From Vicinamibacteria bacterium (GTDB taxonomy: Bacteria > Acidobacteriota > Vicinamibacteria > Vicinamibacterales > UBA2999): a DNA stretch of 31,969 nt. The stretch lies in the NCBI GenBank assembly GCA_025938035.1, contig JAICQE010000024.1:1-31969 (forward strand). Direction: 5' to 3'. The notes under the pieces were generated by a model, which saw only the letters and a program-made list of their open reading frames with translations, was not told the DNA's origin and searched no databases. Shown here in pieces: positions 9,377-17,191 of the stretch; positions within the stretch are counted from its first letter, which is position 1, and each line of letters starts with the position of its first letter. Position numbers and translations under genes: made by a program.

Positions 9377-11001
9377 CGCGCCAGCCTCAGCGTCACCGAG
9401 CGGGTTTCCCCTTCGGGGATGTCGAGCTCCGTGGCATCGGGCCGCAGCCGCGACAGCACCTCCGGGTTGCGTTCGTCCCCTGGCTCGAGATACTGGACCG
9501 CCGCAGCGAGATAGCGCGCGGGTGGAAGATTGGCGATCCGGAAGCGGCCCTCCTGGTCCGGCCGGCCGAGCGCGAAGTACCGGCTGGTCGGCGTCCACTG
9601 CGCTTCGTCCTCGGGAAAGAGCACGACGACGTAATCGGACACCGGCTGTGTGCGATCGTTCGTCACCGTGCCGTTCAGTTCCGCGCGACGCTGGGTCAGC
9701 ACCACTTCGACCGGCTTGTTGGTGTACGCCTCGCCGAAGTCGAGCGGTGTGTCGGCCACGTTCTTCCCGTCGAGCATCACCGCCTTGAGCATCCAGCTCG
9801 CGGTGCGGACGCGCATCACTCCGACGCCGCTGATCTGCGCCTCGAAAGTCCACTCCGTCTCGGCGGTCGCAGGAATCGAGCTGACACCGGCACTGGAACG
9901 AAGGAACCCGGCCGACAGCGCCATCATCGGAGGCTCGCCGGAAAACGCCACACCCAGCTCAATCCGGTCTTTCGGTGGATCGCCGCCTTCGAACCTGACG
10001 CGCCCACGTACGTGAGCGCCCTTCCGCGTCGTGACAATTACTCCGTGAACGTCATCATCGAGCAGCCGCAGCCGCACGCTCGCGTACTCGGGCTCCTGGA
10101 CCGTAATGACCCATTCGCCGGGCGCAAGGCCCGATTCGCTGAAGGTGCCGTCCGTCGCAACATTCAGGTGGCGCGACGAACCGCTCGACAGTTGCGGGTG
10201 CGCCAGCGACACAAAGGGCGCTGCCAGCGGTCCGCCGTCGGATCCGACGATCCTGCCGCTCAAGCTCGACAGCCGGGCGCGCAGGATCGGAAACGTCGCA
10301 AACGCTTCCTCACCGACGCCGACTTTGATCATCTGTGCCTGCCTGACGTCGAGGGTGCCCGGATACAGCGTTTCGAGCTCGCCGCGCCAGACCGTCTGAA
10401 AGTCAGGTGTCGCGGCAAGGTAGTACTCGCCGGGTGCCAGACCGAAGATGCGCGTCTCGCCTCGGTCGTCGGTCACGCTCGCGGCGTATCCGCCAGCCTG
10501 TTGCAACTGACGGCGGCCGTTCACAAATCGCGGCAGGTACGGCCGCACGACAACGCCGCGCACCGGATCGCCGAATTGATCGATGACCCGCGCGACGATG
10601 ACGCTGGCGCGTGGCAGCGAAAAATCGACCTTGTCGAGCGGTATCGCCTCGACGAGTGTCAGCGGGCGTCCCGGCTCGCGCGCACGGAGCTGTCCATAGG
10701 CGAGCGTCATGTACCCGGGCTTCGAGGCGGACAGCGAGTAACGAGCGGCCTTCAGGCCCGTTGCCTCATACCGGCCCTTCTCATCCGTGAGGATCGAGCG
10801 GGATTCCGGCGGCGTTATCCCGACGCTTTGAATCCTGACCTCCGCCCGGTGGATCGGCCTGGCGGTGTCGGCGGCGTGCACGACACCTCTGATCACGCCT
10901 TTCCCGGCAGTGGCAGCCGCTGGTGAAGGCAGGCCCGGCTGCTGTTGAGCGGCTACCGGCGCAATGAGGGCAAGGAGAACGACCGCAACGGAGAGACGCA
11001 T
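9373..11001 (-). CDS. secreted carboxypeptidase-regulatory-like protein, first tandem paralogue
   Basis: A 542-residue paralogue of its downstream neighbour, alike in length and domain order. The signal peptide is MRLSVAVVLLALIAPVAAQ. Repeated beta-sandwich modules are seen at the N-terminus (RGVVHAADTARPIHRAEVRI...DEKGRYEATGLKAARYSLSASK), in the middle (DDRGETRIFGLAPGEYYLAA) and at the C-terminus (DQEGRFRIANLPPARYLAAAVQYL). It has no recognisable active site; a structural or ligand-binding role outside the cytoplasm is likely. The start is well supported by AAGGAGA 6 nt before the ATG at 11001. The gene begins 30 nt after the amino acid permease stop and ends in an ATGA overlap with the next paralogue, so the three may be cotranscribed. 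The start region carries the 18-bp sequence repeated at 7729-7746. Confidence 0.88.
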   Translation of the reverse strand: MRLSVAVVLLALIAPVAAQQQPGLPSPAAATAGKGVIRGVVHAADTARPIHRAEVRIQSVGITPPESRSILTDEKGRYEATGLKAARYSLSASKPGYMTLAYGQLRAREPGRPLTLVEAIPLDKVDFSLPRASVIVARVIDQFGDPVRGVVVRPYLPRFVNGRRQLQQAGGYAASVTDDRGETRIFGLAPGEYYLAATPDFQTVWRGELETLYPGTLDVRQAQMIKVGVGEEAFATFPILRARLSSLSGRIVGSDGGPLAAPFVSLAHPQLSSGSSRHLNVATDGTFSESGLAPGEWVITVQEPEYASVRLRLLDDDVHGVIVTTRKGAHVRGRVRFEGGDPPKDRIELGVAFSGEPPMMALSAGFLRSSAGVSSIPATAETEWTFEAQISGVGVMRVRTASWMLKAVMLDGKNVADTPLDFGEAYTNKPVEVVLTQRRAELNGTVTNDRTQPVSDYVVVLFPEDEAQWTPTSRYFALGRPDQEGRFRIANLPPARYLAAAVQYLEPGDERNPEVLSRLRPDATELDIPEGETRSVTLRLAR

Positions 11002-11010
11002 GACTGTCTC
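10993..11010 (-). repeat. 18-bp direct repeat, copy 2 (spans a start codon)
   Basis: Identical to bases 7729-7746. Here it covers part of the ribosome binding site, the ATG and codons 2-3 of the first carboxypeptidase-regulatory-like gene. The two copies bracket both tandem paralogues, about 3.26 kb apart, in the same orientation. Confidence 0.8.
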
Positions 11011-11031
11011 CTTGGACGTGTGATCGCGCTA

Positions 11032-12513
11032 TCAGGTCGGCCGTCGCAACCGGCTATGGCGATAGCCGTACGCGACATACAGGACCGTGCCGATTATCAG
11101 CCAGATGCCGAACCGTTCCCACGCCTGGTACGGCAGCCCGGCCATGACGAAGAGGCACGCGAAGATCCCGAGCGGTGCCACGAGCCAGACTGCCGGCACG
11201 CGGAACGCGCGCGGCCGATCGGGTTCCTTCACGCGCAGCACGAGCACACCCGCGCACACGAGCGAAAACGCGAACAACGTCCCGATATTCGTCAGGTCGT
11301 AGGTCTCCGCCGCATCACCGATCAGTGAACCAGCCGCCACTGCCAGACCAGTCACGAGCGTTGTCGTCCACGGAATCCGCGACTTCGGATCGACGCGCGC
11401 GGCCCAGGCCGGCAGCAGCCCATCGCGCGCCATCGAGAAGAAGATGCGCGGCTGCCCGTACTGAAACACCAGCAGCACCGCCGCCATCGACACCGCCGCG
11501 CCGAGCGCTACAACCCAGCCGACCTGCGAGTAGCCGGCGAGCTCGAGCGCCTTCGCCAGCGGATCGGCCACCGCCAGCTGGCCGTACGGCACGAGACCGG
11601 TCAGCACGGCGCCGACGATCACATAGATGAACGTGCAAATGGCCAGGCCACCGAGGATGCCGATCGGCAAATTGCGTTGCGGGTTCTTCGTCTCTTCGGC
11701 CGCGGTGGAGATCGCGTCGAAGCCGATATAGGCAAAGAACACGATCGCGGCGCCCTGATGGATGCCGGTGAAGCCGTTCGGCGCGAATGGCGTGTAGTTG
11801 TCGGCGTTGATGTTCATCATGCCGACGCCGATGAACAGCCCCAGCGCAAGGAGCTTGACGACCACCATCACGTTGTTGGCGGTGGAGCTCTCGCGCGCGC
11901 CACGCAGCAGCAGCCAGGTGATCAGCAGCACGATGCCGGCTGCCGGCAGGTTGACGACGATCGGAATGCCGGCAAGCTGCGGCGCGGTGTCGAGCAGACC
12001 GTGAACGTCGGGATTCGAGCTGAGAAGCGCCGTGCGGTAGCCGGTGGTCAGCCACGTGGGCAGCGAGATGTCCACGCCGCGCAGCAGCGTCGTGAAGTAA
12101 TCGCCCCAGGAAATCGCGACCGCGACGTTGCCGACCGCGTATTCGAGAATCAGGTCCCAGCCGATGATCCACGCCACCAGCTCGCCCAGCGTCGCGTACG
12201 AGTACGCATAGGCGCTCCCCGCCTGCGGAATCATCGACGCCAGCTCCGCATAGCACAGCGCTGCCAGTGCACAGGCGCCGCCGAGCAGCAGGAACGAGAA
12301 GACAAGGGCCGGACCGGCGCCATAACGAATGACCGCACCGTCGGGACCGACCTGCCCGGCCGCGGCGGTGCCGATCGCGCCGAAGATCCCGGCGCCAATC
12401 ACGGCGCCGATGGCGAGCATGATCAGATCGCCGGCGCCGAGGACGCGTTTGAGTGAATCAGGACCGTCCTGCGGCTGCAGATCGGCGATGGGTTTGCGCG
12501 CGAAGAGGTGCAT
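11032..12513 (-). CDS. APC-superfamily amino acid permease (CAT-like)
   Basis: A 493-residue integral membrane transporter with about 12 hydrophobic helices. Family signatures are GAVIGAGIFGAIG in the first helix (substrate-binding glycine-rich loop), the helix-3 region ALCYAELASMIPQAGSAY, and FFAYIGFDAISTAAEETKNP in the sixth helix, which mark the cationic amino acid transporter/YfnA-like branch of the APC superfamily. It probably imports amino acids by proton symport; the substrate cannot be told from sequence. The ATG at 12513 gives a short cytoplasmic N-terminus (MHLFARKPIADLQPQDG) typical of this branch. It lies downstream of a beta-propeller gene and 30 nt upstream of two secreted beta-sandwich proteins, in a plausible operon. 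Confidence 0.95.
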   Translation of the reverse strand: MHLFARKPIADLQPQDGPDSLKRVLGAGDLIMLAIGAVIGAGIFGAIGTAAAGQVGPDGAVIRYGAGPALVFSFLLLGGACALAALCYAELASMIPQAGSAYAYSYATLGELVAWIIGWDLILEYAVGNVAVAISWGDYFTTLLRGVDISLPTWLTTGYRTALLSSNPDVHGLLDTAPQLAGIPIVVNLPAAGIVLLITWLLLRGARESSTANNVMVVVKLLALGLFIGVGMMNINADNYTPFAPNGFTGIHQGAAIVFFAYIGFDAISTAAEETKNPQRNLPIGILGGLAICTFIYVIVGAVLTGLVPYGQLAVADPLAKALELAGYSQVGWVVALGAAVSMAAVLLVFQYGQPRIFFSMARDGLLPAWAARVDPKSRIPWTTTLVTGLAVAAGSLIGDAAETYDLTNIGTLFAFSLVCAGVLVLRVKEPDRPRAFRVPAVWLVAPLGIFACLFVMAGLPYQAWERFGIWLIIGTVLYVAYGYRHSRLRRPT

Positions 12514-12547
12514 TCGCGCCCAAGTCTAAATCAAAGATCTGGGCGTT

Positions 12548-12574
12548 CTTCGCGATCTTCGTGGCCTTCGCGGT
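12548..12574. repeat. 9-bp tandem repeat (CTTCGCG core), three units
   Basis: Units CTTCGCGAT, CTTCGTGGC and CTTCGCGGT lie between the beta-propeller gene (stop at 12574-12576) and the permease start at 12513. The last unit touches the stop codon. This is the same 9-bp family as the array inside uvrA. Confidence 0.75.
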
Positions 12575-13545
12575 TACTCGAAGCGATACACCGTTTCGTT
12601 CGACGCGACGACCAGCTCGCCCTTCGGTCCGAAGGCGACGCCTACCAGCGCGCCGCCGGAGACGACCAGTTCCGGCTCGGCATCCGGAGAGACAAACCGG
12701 TACAGACCGCTCGCGCCCGCCAGCGCGTCGATCACATGCAGCGAGCCATCCGGCGCGAACGCCAGGCCCTGCGGGCGGCCGAACGACGTCGGCAGCCGCC
12801 GCACGTCCCCGGCCGGCGTGATGCGATGAATGTGGTCGTAGGTCCCGAGCGTGGGACCGCTGACGAACAGCTCCCCATCGGGGCTCATCGCCAGGTGAAA
12901 CGCCGCCACGCTCGGAGGCAGCACGGCAAACGCCGTCGTCTTGCCGTCGCGCACCTTGAAGATCGTTCCGGATCGATCGCCGACGTACATCGATCCCTCG
13001 GCGTCGAACGTCAGCCCGCACGCGATCCCCAGATCCGATGCGACCTGAGCGTGCGTCCCATCGTGACCGATCCGGTAGACGGCGCCTTCGAACCGGCTCG
13101 AGACGTAGAGCTGCCCGTCTGGACCAAACGCCAGCGACGTGGCGTTCACGATGCCCGACACGAAGGGTTCGCGCGTCCCTTCGATGGTCACCCTGAAGAC
13201 CGAGACCGGCGCTTCCTGCCCGCGCGACCCGCTATACGTGACGAACAGGTTGCCGTCGCGATCGAATACCGGGTTGTCCACCTGGTGCAGCCCCGTGGCC
13301 CACGCGGCGCCGACGGACAGATAGATCGTCTCGCCGGGAACGTTCGCGAGGCGCACCGGCGTGCGTCCACCTTCGGCGGACGGCGGCAGGTCAACGACGA
13401 TTTTCGAGGGGCTGGCGAAGAGCGTGCGGGCCGGCTCGTCGCCCACGACCACCGACGGCACAGCGTCGGTCGGCAGATCCGACCCGGCGAGCGCGACTCG
13501 TCCGCCTTCAACGACTCTACTGGGAATAACCGAGGTGATTGGCAC
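12574..13545 (-). CDS. IPT/TIG plus NHL/SMP-30-like beta-propeller protein
   Basis: A 323-residue protein. Residues 1-70 look like an IPT/TIG immunoglobulin-like fold (PITSVIPSRVVEGGRVALAGSDLP, in pieces). The rest is a beta-propeller with blade motifs FDRDGNLFVTYSG, FGPDGQLYVSSR, FDAEGSMYVGDRSG, MSPDGELFVSG, FAPDGSLHVID and FGPKGELVVAS, as in NHL and SMP-30/gluconolactonase-like proteins. No signal peptide is seen with the GTG start at 13545, so it is either cytoplasmic or the true start is elsewhere. Upstream the same frame stays open to the HNH gene stop at 13615, and no Shine-Dalgarno sequence is evident, so the start is uncertain. It precedes the amino acid permease by 60 nt. An enzymatic activity (lactonase) cannot be claimed. 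Confidence 0.82.
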   Translation of the reverse strand: MPITSVIPSRVVEGGRVALAGSDLPTDAVPSVVVGDEPARTLFASPSKIVVDLPPSAEGGRTPVRLANVPGETIYLSVGAAWATGLHQVDNPVFDRDGNLFVTYSGSRGQEAPVSVFRVTIEGTREPFVSGIVNATSLAFGPDGQLYVSSRFEGAVYRIGHDGTHAQVASDLGIACGLTFDAEGSMYVGDRSGTIFKVRDGKTTAFAVLPPSVAAFHLAMSPDGELFVSGPTLGTYDHIHRITPAGDVRRLPTSFGRPQGLAFAPDGSLHVIDALAGASGLYRFVSPDAEPELVVSGGALVGVAFGPKGELVVASNETVYRFE

Positions 13546-13564
13546 TGTTAATCGTACGTGGAGT

Positions 13565-13608
13565 CCGGCGTCAGCCGGGTAACCGTCGCTTCCGCCTTGA
13601 GGCGGAAG
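13565..13608 (-). terminator. two adjacent stem-loops after the HNH gene
   Basis: Two perfect hairpins lie between the HNH stop codon and the beta-propeller start. The first in minus-strand order has 8-bp arms, CTTCCGCC/GGCGGAAG, with a TCAA loop (13589-13608). The second has 5-bp arms, CCGGC/GCCGG, with a TGAC loop (13565-13578). There is no U-tract, so this may be a terminator-like or processing structure rather than a classical intrinsic terminator. Confidence 0.5.
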
Positions 13609-13614
13609 GCGGAT

Positions 13615-14160
13615 CTAATCTTCCTCGTCCAGCTCGACGTTCCAGTACAGGTAGTCGCGCCAGCTGTCCGGCGCCTTGCTGATGCCGAACTTGATCGTCA
13701 TGCGGAGCGCGGGCGCGGAATCGGGCCGGCGCGGATGCCGCTGCAGCTTCATACCCGCCTCAGCCGGGGTGCGGCCGCCCTTCCTCCTGTTGCAGTTCAC
13801 GCAACAGGTGACGATGTTCTCCCAGTCCTTGCGGCCGCCGTGGGCGACCGGGACGACGTGGTCGAAGGTCAGCTCAGCCGTCGGAAACGACTCGTTGCAG
13901 TACTGACAGGTGTGGCCGTCCCGTGCGTAAATATTCGCGCGGGAAAACGGGACGTAATCGAAGCGGCGTTTGATTTTGACGAACCGGAGGAGGCGGATCA
14001 CGGAGGGCAGCTTGAAGGAAAAGGACACTGCCCTTATTTCGCGGTCTGGATGGACCGCGATCACCTCTACCTTCCCCTGGCACCAGAGCGTAACCGCCTT
14101 CTGCCAGTGAACGACCTTGAGAGGTTCGTACGACGCGTTCAGAAGGAGCGCTTGCTCCAT
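13615..14160 (-). CDS. HNH endonuclease
   Basis: A 181-residue HNH nuclease of the widespread 5-methylcytosine-type (McrA-like) stand-alone group. The N-terminal part (LLLNASYEPLKVVHWQKAV) is the conserved opening of this subfamily. The zinc-bound beta-beta-alpha-metal fold is seen as CQYC (85-88) and CVNC (120-123), around the HNH motif FDHVVPVAHGG (99-109), with Asn115 in WENIV and NCNRRKG after it. I choose the ATG at 14160 because the family begins right there; a TTG at 14172 would add four residues. Its biological role in bacteria is not well established. It is divergent from the NlpC/P60 lipoprotein gene. No restriction-system partner is adjacent. Confidence 0.93.
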   Translation of the reverse strand: MEQALLLNASYEPLKVVHWQKAVTLWCQGKVEVIAVHPDREIRAVSFSFKLPSVIRLLRFVKIKRRFDYVPFSRANIYARDGHTCQYCNESFPTAELTFDHVVPVAHGGRKDWENIVTCCVNCNRRKGGRTPAEAGMKLQRHPRRPDSAPALRMTIKFGISKAPDSWRDYLYWNVELDEED

Positions 14161-14256
14161 GACTGTTTCCAATGATGCCGTCCGACGGCTGGGCTGTCAA
14201 GGCGCTGACGCCGTAAAGGGTAAGTAACGCAGCAGCTTAGGCCGATAGAAGAGCTG

Positions 14257-14817
14257 ATGAGCCCATCCCCCCTGACGCTGGCCACCATGGTTGTGGCTGT
14301 TGCCCTCGCCACCGGCTGCGCCGCCAGAGGTCCGACGGTCGCAACCCCGAGGCCCTTTCCGGGAGCTGCCGTGCCGGCGCGGCCGGCACCAGCGCTTCCA
14401 TCGCCGGAGCCGTTGGCCAGTGAAGGCGCCATTCATCCTGCCGTCATCTCGCTCGCGCTCGCGCTGCAGGGAACGCCTTACCGCAACGGCGGCAGCGATC
14501 CGTCGGGATTCGATTGCAGCGGATTCGTCCAATGGGTCTTCGCGCAGCAGGGACTCGCGCTTCCGCGCGAGGTGCGGCAGCAGTATCTCGTCGGGGAAGA
14601 GATCGAGAGCGACGAGGTCAGGCCCGGCGATCTGGTGTTCTTCGAGACCGTGTCGAGCGGCGCATCGCACGTCGGGATCGCGCTTGGCGGCGGCGAGTTC
14701 GTGCACGCGCCGAGCTCGCGCGGCGTGGTCCGCACCGAGCGGTATACGAGCAGCTACTGGGCAGGCCGCTGGGTCGGCGCGCGGCGGATCGCCCTCAAGG
14801 GCGAGCCCGCGTCCTGA
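14257..14817 (+). CDS. NlpC/P60-family cell wall hydrolase lipoprotein
   Basis: A 186-residue predicted lipoprotein. The signal sequence ends in a lipobox, LATGC, with the lipidated Cys21. A Pro/Ala-rich linker (about 22-55) follows, then an NlpC/P60 domain (about 58-182) with catalytic Cys87 in DCSGFVQWVF, His138 in SHVGIALG and the third polar residue His150 in FVHAPSS. Such enzymes cleave the D-Glu to diamino acid bond in peptidoglycan stem peptides in the periplasm. The length is typical of the single-domain Spr/NlpC type. It is transcribed divergently from the HNH gene; the 96 bases between their starts hold both promoters. Confidence 0.94.
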   Translation: MSPSPLTLATMVVAVALATGCAARGPTVATPRPFPGAAVPARPAPALPSPEPLASEGAIHPAVISLALALQGTPYRNGGSDPSGFDCSGFVQWVFAQQGLALPREVRQQYLVGEEIESDEVRPGDLVFFETVSSGASHVGIALGGGEFVHAPSSRGVVRTERYTSSYWAGRWVGARRIALKGEPAS

Positions 14818-14823
14818 CGCCGG

Positions 14824-14842
14824 CTGCACGTCGTCTGTGCAG
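14824..14842 (+). terminator. hairpin after the NlpC/P60 gene
   Basis: CTGCAC and GTGCAG form 6-bp arms around a 7-nt loop, beginning 7 nt after the NlpC/P60 stop codon. No T-run follows, so termination is only suggested by position. The 217 bases up to 15034 hold no other feature I can support. Confidence 0.35.
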
Positions 14843-15034
14843 GCGCCGCAGAGCGCCGACGCCGTTTCCGAATGCCACCCAGAAGTTCGCAAGCACACAC
14901 ACCACCGCAGCACGCGAGGTCCGCTGACGTGGTTTCGCGATGACAGCTTGGTCTGACTGGAGCCGCGGCGGGGTCCGCTCGAGGTGCGTGTCATCGACGC
15001 CGTCGAGGAGCCCGAGGAGAACTGACGTCCCGGA

Positions 15035-15529
15035 TCAGCGCTTCGTGCGGTGAACGGCGTAGTACCGGCGTTCGATGGACGACGCCCTGAGCGGCGCCTG
15101 ATTCGCGTTGCGATATCCCAGCGCGTTCAGCTCCCGTGCGACGTCGTTGAACGCCCGCTTCAAGGGTCTGCCTTCTTCGATCGCTTTGCGCACCCGGTAG
15201 TACGCCTCCTGGCTCAGCGACAGCGAATAGACGAGTTCGACCTCGCTGGCCGGGCGCGGCTGTCTCGTCCTCGGCGCCATCAACTGCCCGACCTGCTGGC
15301 GTGGGTTCCGGGCCGCCCTGCCGAGAAACTCCTTCAGCCATTCGGCCAGCGCCGCGCCGTACAGCTCAGGCTCCTGATCGCACCGGGCGATCGCGCGGCG
15401 CACCAGTTCGCGCGCGGCCGACAGACTCCCGTTTCGCGCCAGTTCGGTGAGACGCTCGATTTCCCACCTGGCATGCGTGCTCCTCACTTGCTCGGCGCCG
15501 AAGGAGGCTTCCAGGGAAGGATCCGTCAT
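15035..15529 (-). CDS. hypothetical protein, helical
   Basis: A 164-residue protein I do not recognise. It is charged and mostly helical by composition: residues 1-60 (FGAEQVRSTHARWEIERLT, then LSAARELVRRAIARC) form amphipathic helices, followed by a basic Pro-rich linker (APRTRQPRPAS). A C-terminal part (SQEAYYRVRKAIEEGRPL, then RAFNDVARELNALGYRN) is reminiscent of a small DNA-binding helical domain. The ATG at 15529 is preferred because AGGA lies 5 nt upstream; an ATG at 15541 or a TTG at 15565 would extend it. It has no signal peptide or membrane segment. It is not in an obvious operon. Confidence 0.68.
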   Translation of the reverse strand: MTDPSLEASFGAEQVRSTHARWEIERLTELARNGSLSAARELVRRAIARCDQEPELYGAALAEWLKEFLGRAARNPRQQVGQLMAPRTRQPRPASEVELVYSLSLSQEAYYRVRKAIEEGRPLKRAFNDVARELNALGYRNANQAPLRASSIERRYYAVHRTKR

Positions 15530-15619
15530 GGTGTCCTGCATGCCAGTTACGTGAATTTGACGCAATCGGGTGCGGACCGGTTGGTGATCAGATTGTTAAA
15601 TCTGGCGTGATCCCGCGCA

Positions 15620-15790
15620 TCAGGGCTCGCAGCCCGGTGCCTGCAGCGTCGCATCGACCCGCACGAATACCTTGCCGGCGAAGTCGATTCGCGCCACCGC
15701 CCGCTCCTGGTAGAAGACGCAGAACGACGCCGACTTGTTCGCGCCACCAGAGCGTCTGCTAATACGGACGTCCTGGACGGCGCCGTGCAT
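15620..15790 (-). CDS. small hypothetical protein (56 aa)
   Basis: A 56-codon frame with strongly GC-biased third positions. The translation looks protein-like (ASFCVFYQERAVARIDF, then VFVRVDATLQAPGCEP) and contains two cysteines. It fills an otherwise empty gap between the hypothetical gene at 15035-15529 and the VOC gene. The ATG at 15790 lacks a clear ribosome binding site. The alternating hydrophobic pattern suggests a small beta-rich protein. It may also be the tail of a decayed longer gene. Family not recognised. Confidence 0.5.
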   Translation of the reverse strand: MHGAVQDVRISRRSGGANKSASFCVFYQERAVARIDFAGKVFVRVDATLQAPGCEP

Positions 15791-15862
15791 GGTGAGTCAG
15801 CAGCCGCCCGATGATTCTCACCGGGCCGGGGAGTCTATAGGGATAACAAGGAGTTCACGACC

Positions 15863-16339
15863 ATGAAACCAAAAAACACGATCTGCCTCTGGTTCGACAG
15901 GGACGCGGAGGCGGCGGCGCGCTTTTACGCGGCCACGTTTCCCAACAGTGAAGTGACCGCGGTTCGCAAGGCGCCCGGCGATTATCCGGGCGGCAAGGCG
16001 GGCGATGTGCTGACGGTGGAGTTCACCGTGTGCGGCATTCCCTGCCTGGGTCTCAACGGCGGCCCGGAGTTCAAGCACAGCGAGGCCTTCTCCTTCCAGA
16101 TCGCGACGGACAATCAGGAGGAGACGGACCGCTACTGGAACGCGATCGTCGGCAACGGCGGCAAGGAGAGCCAGTGCGGCTGGTGCAAGGACCGCTGGGG
16201 TCTGTCCTGGCAGATCACCCCGCGCGCGCTGACCGATGCGCTGGCGGCCGGCGGCGACGAGGCCAGGCGTGCGTTCGCGGCGATGATGCCGATGAAGAAG
16301 ATCGATGTTGCCACGATCGAAGCCGCCCGGCGCGGCTGA
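15863..16339 (+). CDS. VOC-fold protein, PhnB/3-dmu-9_3-mt type
   Basis: A 158-residue protein of the vicinal oxygen chelate fold, in the group named after 3-demethylubiquinone-9 3-methyltransferase (PF06983). Diagnostic stretches are CLWFDRDAEAAARFYAATFP near the start, FTVCGIPCLGLNGGPEFKHSEAFSF in the middle (in two beta strands) and the helix plus strand WNAIVGNGGKESQCGWCKDRWGLSWQ. Despite the family name these proteins are seldom true methyltransferases and the substrate is unknown. The start is well supported by AAGGAG about 10 nt before the ATG. It stands alone on the plus strand. Confidence 0.93.
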   Translation: MKPKNTICLWFDRDAEAAARFYAATFPNSEVTAVRKAPGDYPGGKAGDVLTVEFTVCGIPCLGLNGGPEFKHSEAFSFQIATDNQEETDRYWNAIVGNGGKESQCGWCKDRWGLSWQITPRALTDALAAGGDEARRAFAAMMPMKKIDVATIEAARRG

Positions 16340-16393
16340 CCCGCGCGTCGACTGCCTTCAAACTGCCACTCTATCTTTCAGCTGGCAGACGCC

Positions 16394-16621
16394 ATGCAAC
16401 TCACCGCCTCGATGCGCGTGCCGAAGCAGATTGTCGACCGTATTCGCGCCGAGTACCTGGAAATGCCTGGGCTGACGCTGAAGGCCGAGCAGGTCGCACG
16501 ATTGTGCGGCGTCGATCGGACGCTGTGTACGGCGGCGCTACAGGCGCTCGTCGATGCGAAAGTCCTGATCGTCAGACCTGACGGTACCTACACGTTGTTC
16601 TCAGCCGTAATCAGGCCGTAA
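16394..16621 (+). CDS. small helix-turn-helix-like hypothetical protein
   Basis: A 75-residue protein resembling a winged-helix DNA-binding fold: helix VPKQIVDRIRAEYLEMPG, then LKAEQVARLCGV and RTLCTAALQALVDAKVLI as the helix-turn-helix, and a short wing VRPDGTYTLFS. No Shine-Dalgarno sequence is clear before the ATG at 16394, and an internal ATG at residue 7 would also fit the domain. It follows the VOC gene by 54 nt on the same strand and may be cotranscribed. It may be a small regulator; target unknown. Confidence 0.7.
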   Translation: MQLTASMRVPKQIVDRIRAEYLEMPGLTLKAEQVARLCGVDRTLCTAALQALVDAKVLIVRPDGTYTLFSAVIRP

Positions 16622-16758
16622 TCAGACAGCGGCGGCAAACAGCTGGCGTGAGGACTCGATTTCAGGGCGCATGGGCGACGGTCAGCAGGGAAATCAGAAT
16701 CAATACGTGCTGCGCGTCGAAGCGGCGATGGGCGCAGACGCTGCCGGCCGCGAGATTC

Positions 16759-17184
16759 CTATACTCGTCCGCCAGGCGGCCGGAGCGGCGGGGAGATGAA
16801 GGACTGTCCGGCGAGCACCTGCTGAACGGCCGGAAGCAGGTCCGCGAAAAGACGATCCTTGGCAACGAACCCGATCTCGCCGAGGACGAGCGACTCGTCG
16901 ATGAACTGGCGGTCGCGCAGGTTCGTCACGAAGACGACCTTCGCCGTCGAGCCGCGTTCCTTGAGCCGCGCCGCGGCTGCGATGCCGTCCAGTCCAGGCA
17001 TCGCGATATCGACGACGAGCAGATCGGGATCCAGCTGCTCGGTCCGCGTGACCACCGCGATCCCGTCCATGACCGCAGCCACGATGTCGTAATCGCGCCC
17101 CAGCATCCGCACCAGCGTGTCGAGCATGGCGCGGTGATCGTCGGCAATCAGCACCCGCGGCCGGCTTTTCGCGAGCTGATTCAT
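16759..17184 (-). CDS. stand-alone receiver domain (NarL/LuxR-type RR lacking HTH)
   Basis: A 141-residue response regulator receiver. The acidic pocket is Asp15-Asp16 (VLIADDH), the phosphoacceptor is Asp59 (VVDIAMPGLDG), the conserved Thr is at 87 (VFVTN) and Lys109 lies in FVAKDRL. The N-terminus and the closing helix (VLAGQSFISP) match NarL/FixJ-type regulators, in which a LuxR helix-turn-helix normally follows. Here the protein stops about 10 residues after that helix, and the minus strand downstream encodes no HTH I can find. It may be a natural single-domain receiver or a truncated regulator. No histidine kinase is adjacent. Confidence 0.9.
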   Translation of the reverse strand: MNQLAKSRPRVLIADDHRAMLDTLVRMLGRDYDIVAAVMDGIAVVTRTEQLDPDLLVVDIAMPGLDGIAAAARLKERGSTAKVVFVTNLRDRQFIDESLVLGEIGFVAKDRLFADLLPAVQQVLAGQSFISPPLRPPGGRV

Positions 17185-17191
17185 GCTTCGT

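Noticed and set aside
7784..10926. Very long antisense frames across both carboxypeptidase-regulatory-like genes
   Set aside because: Their translations are His/Arg-rich with no domain, while the minus strand gives signal peptides and repeated beta-sandwich motifs.
16662..16865. 67-codon minus-strand frame overlapping the end of the receiver gene
   Set aside because: It overlaps the receiver in another frame and its free part shows no HTH or other domain.
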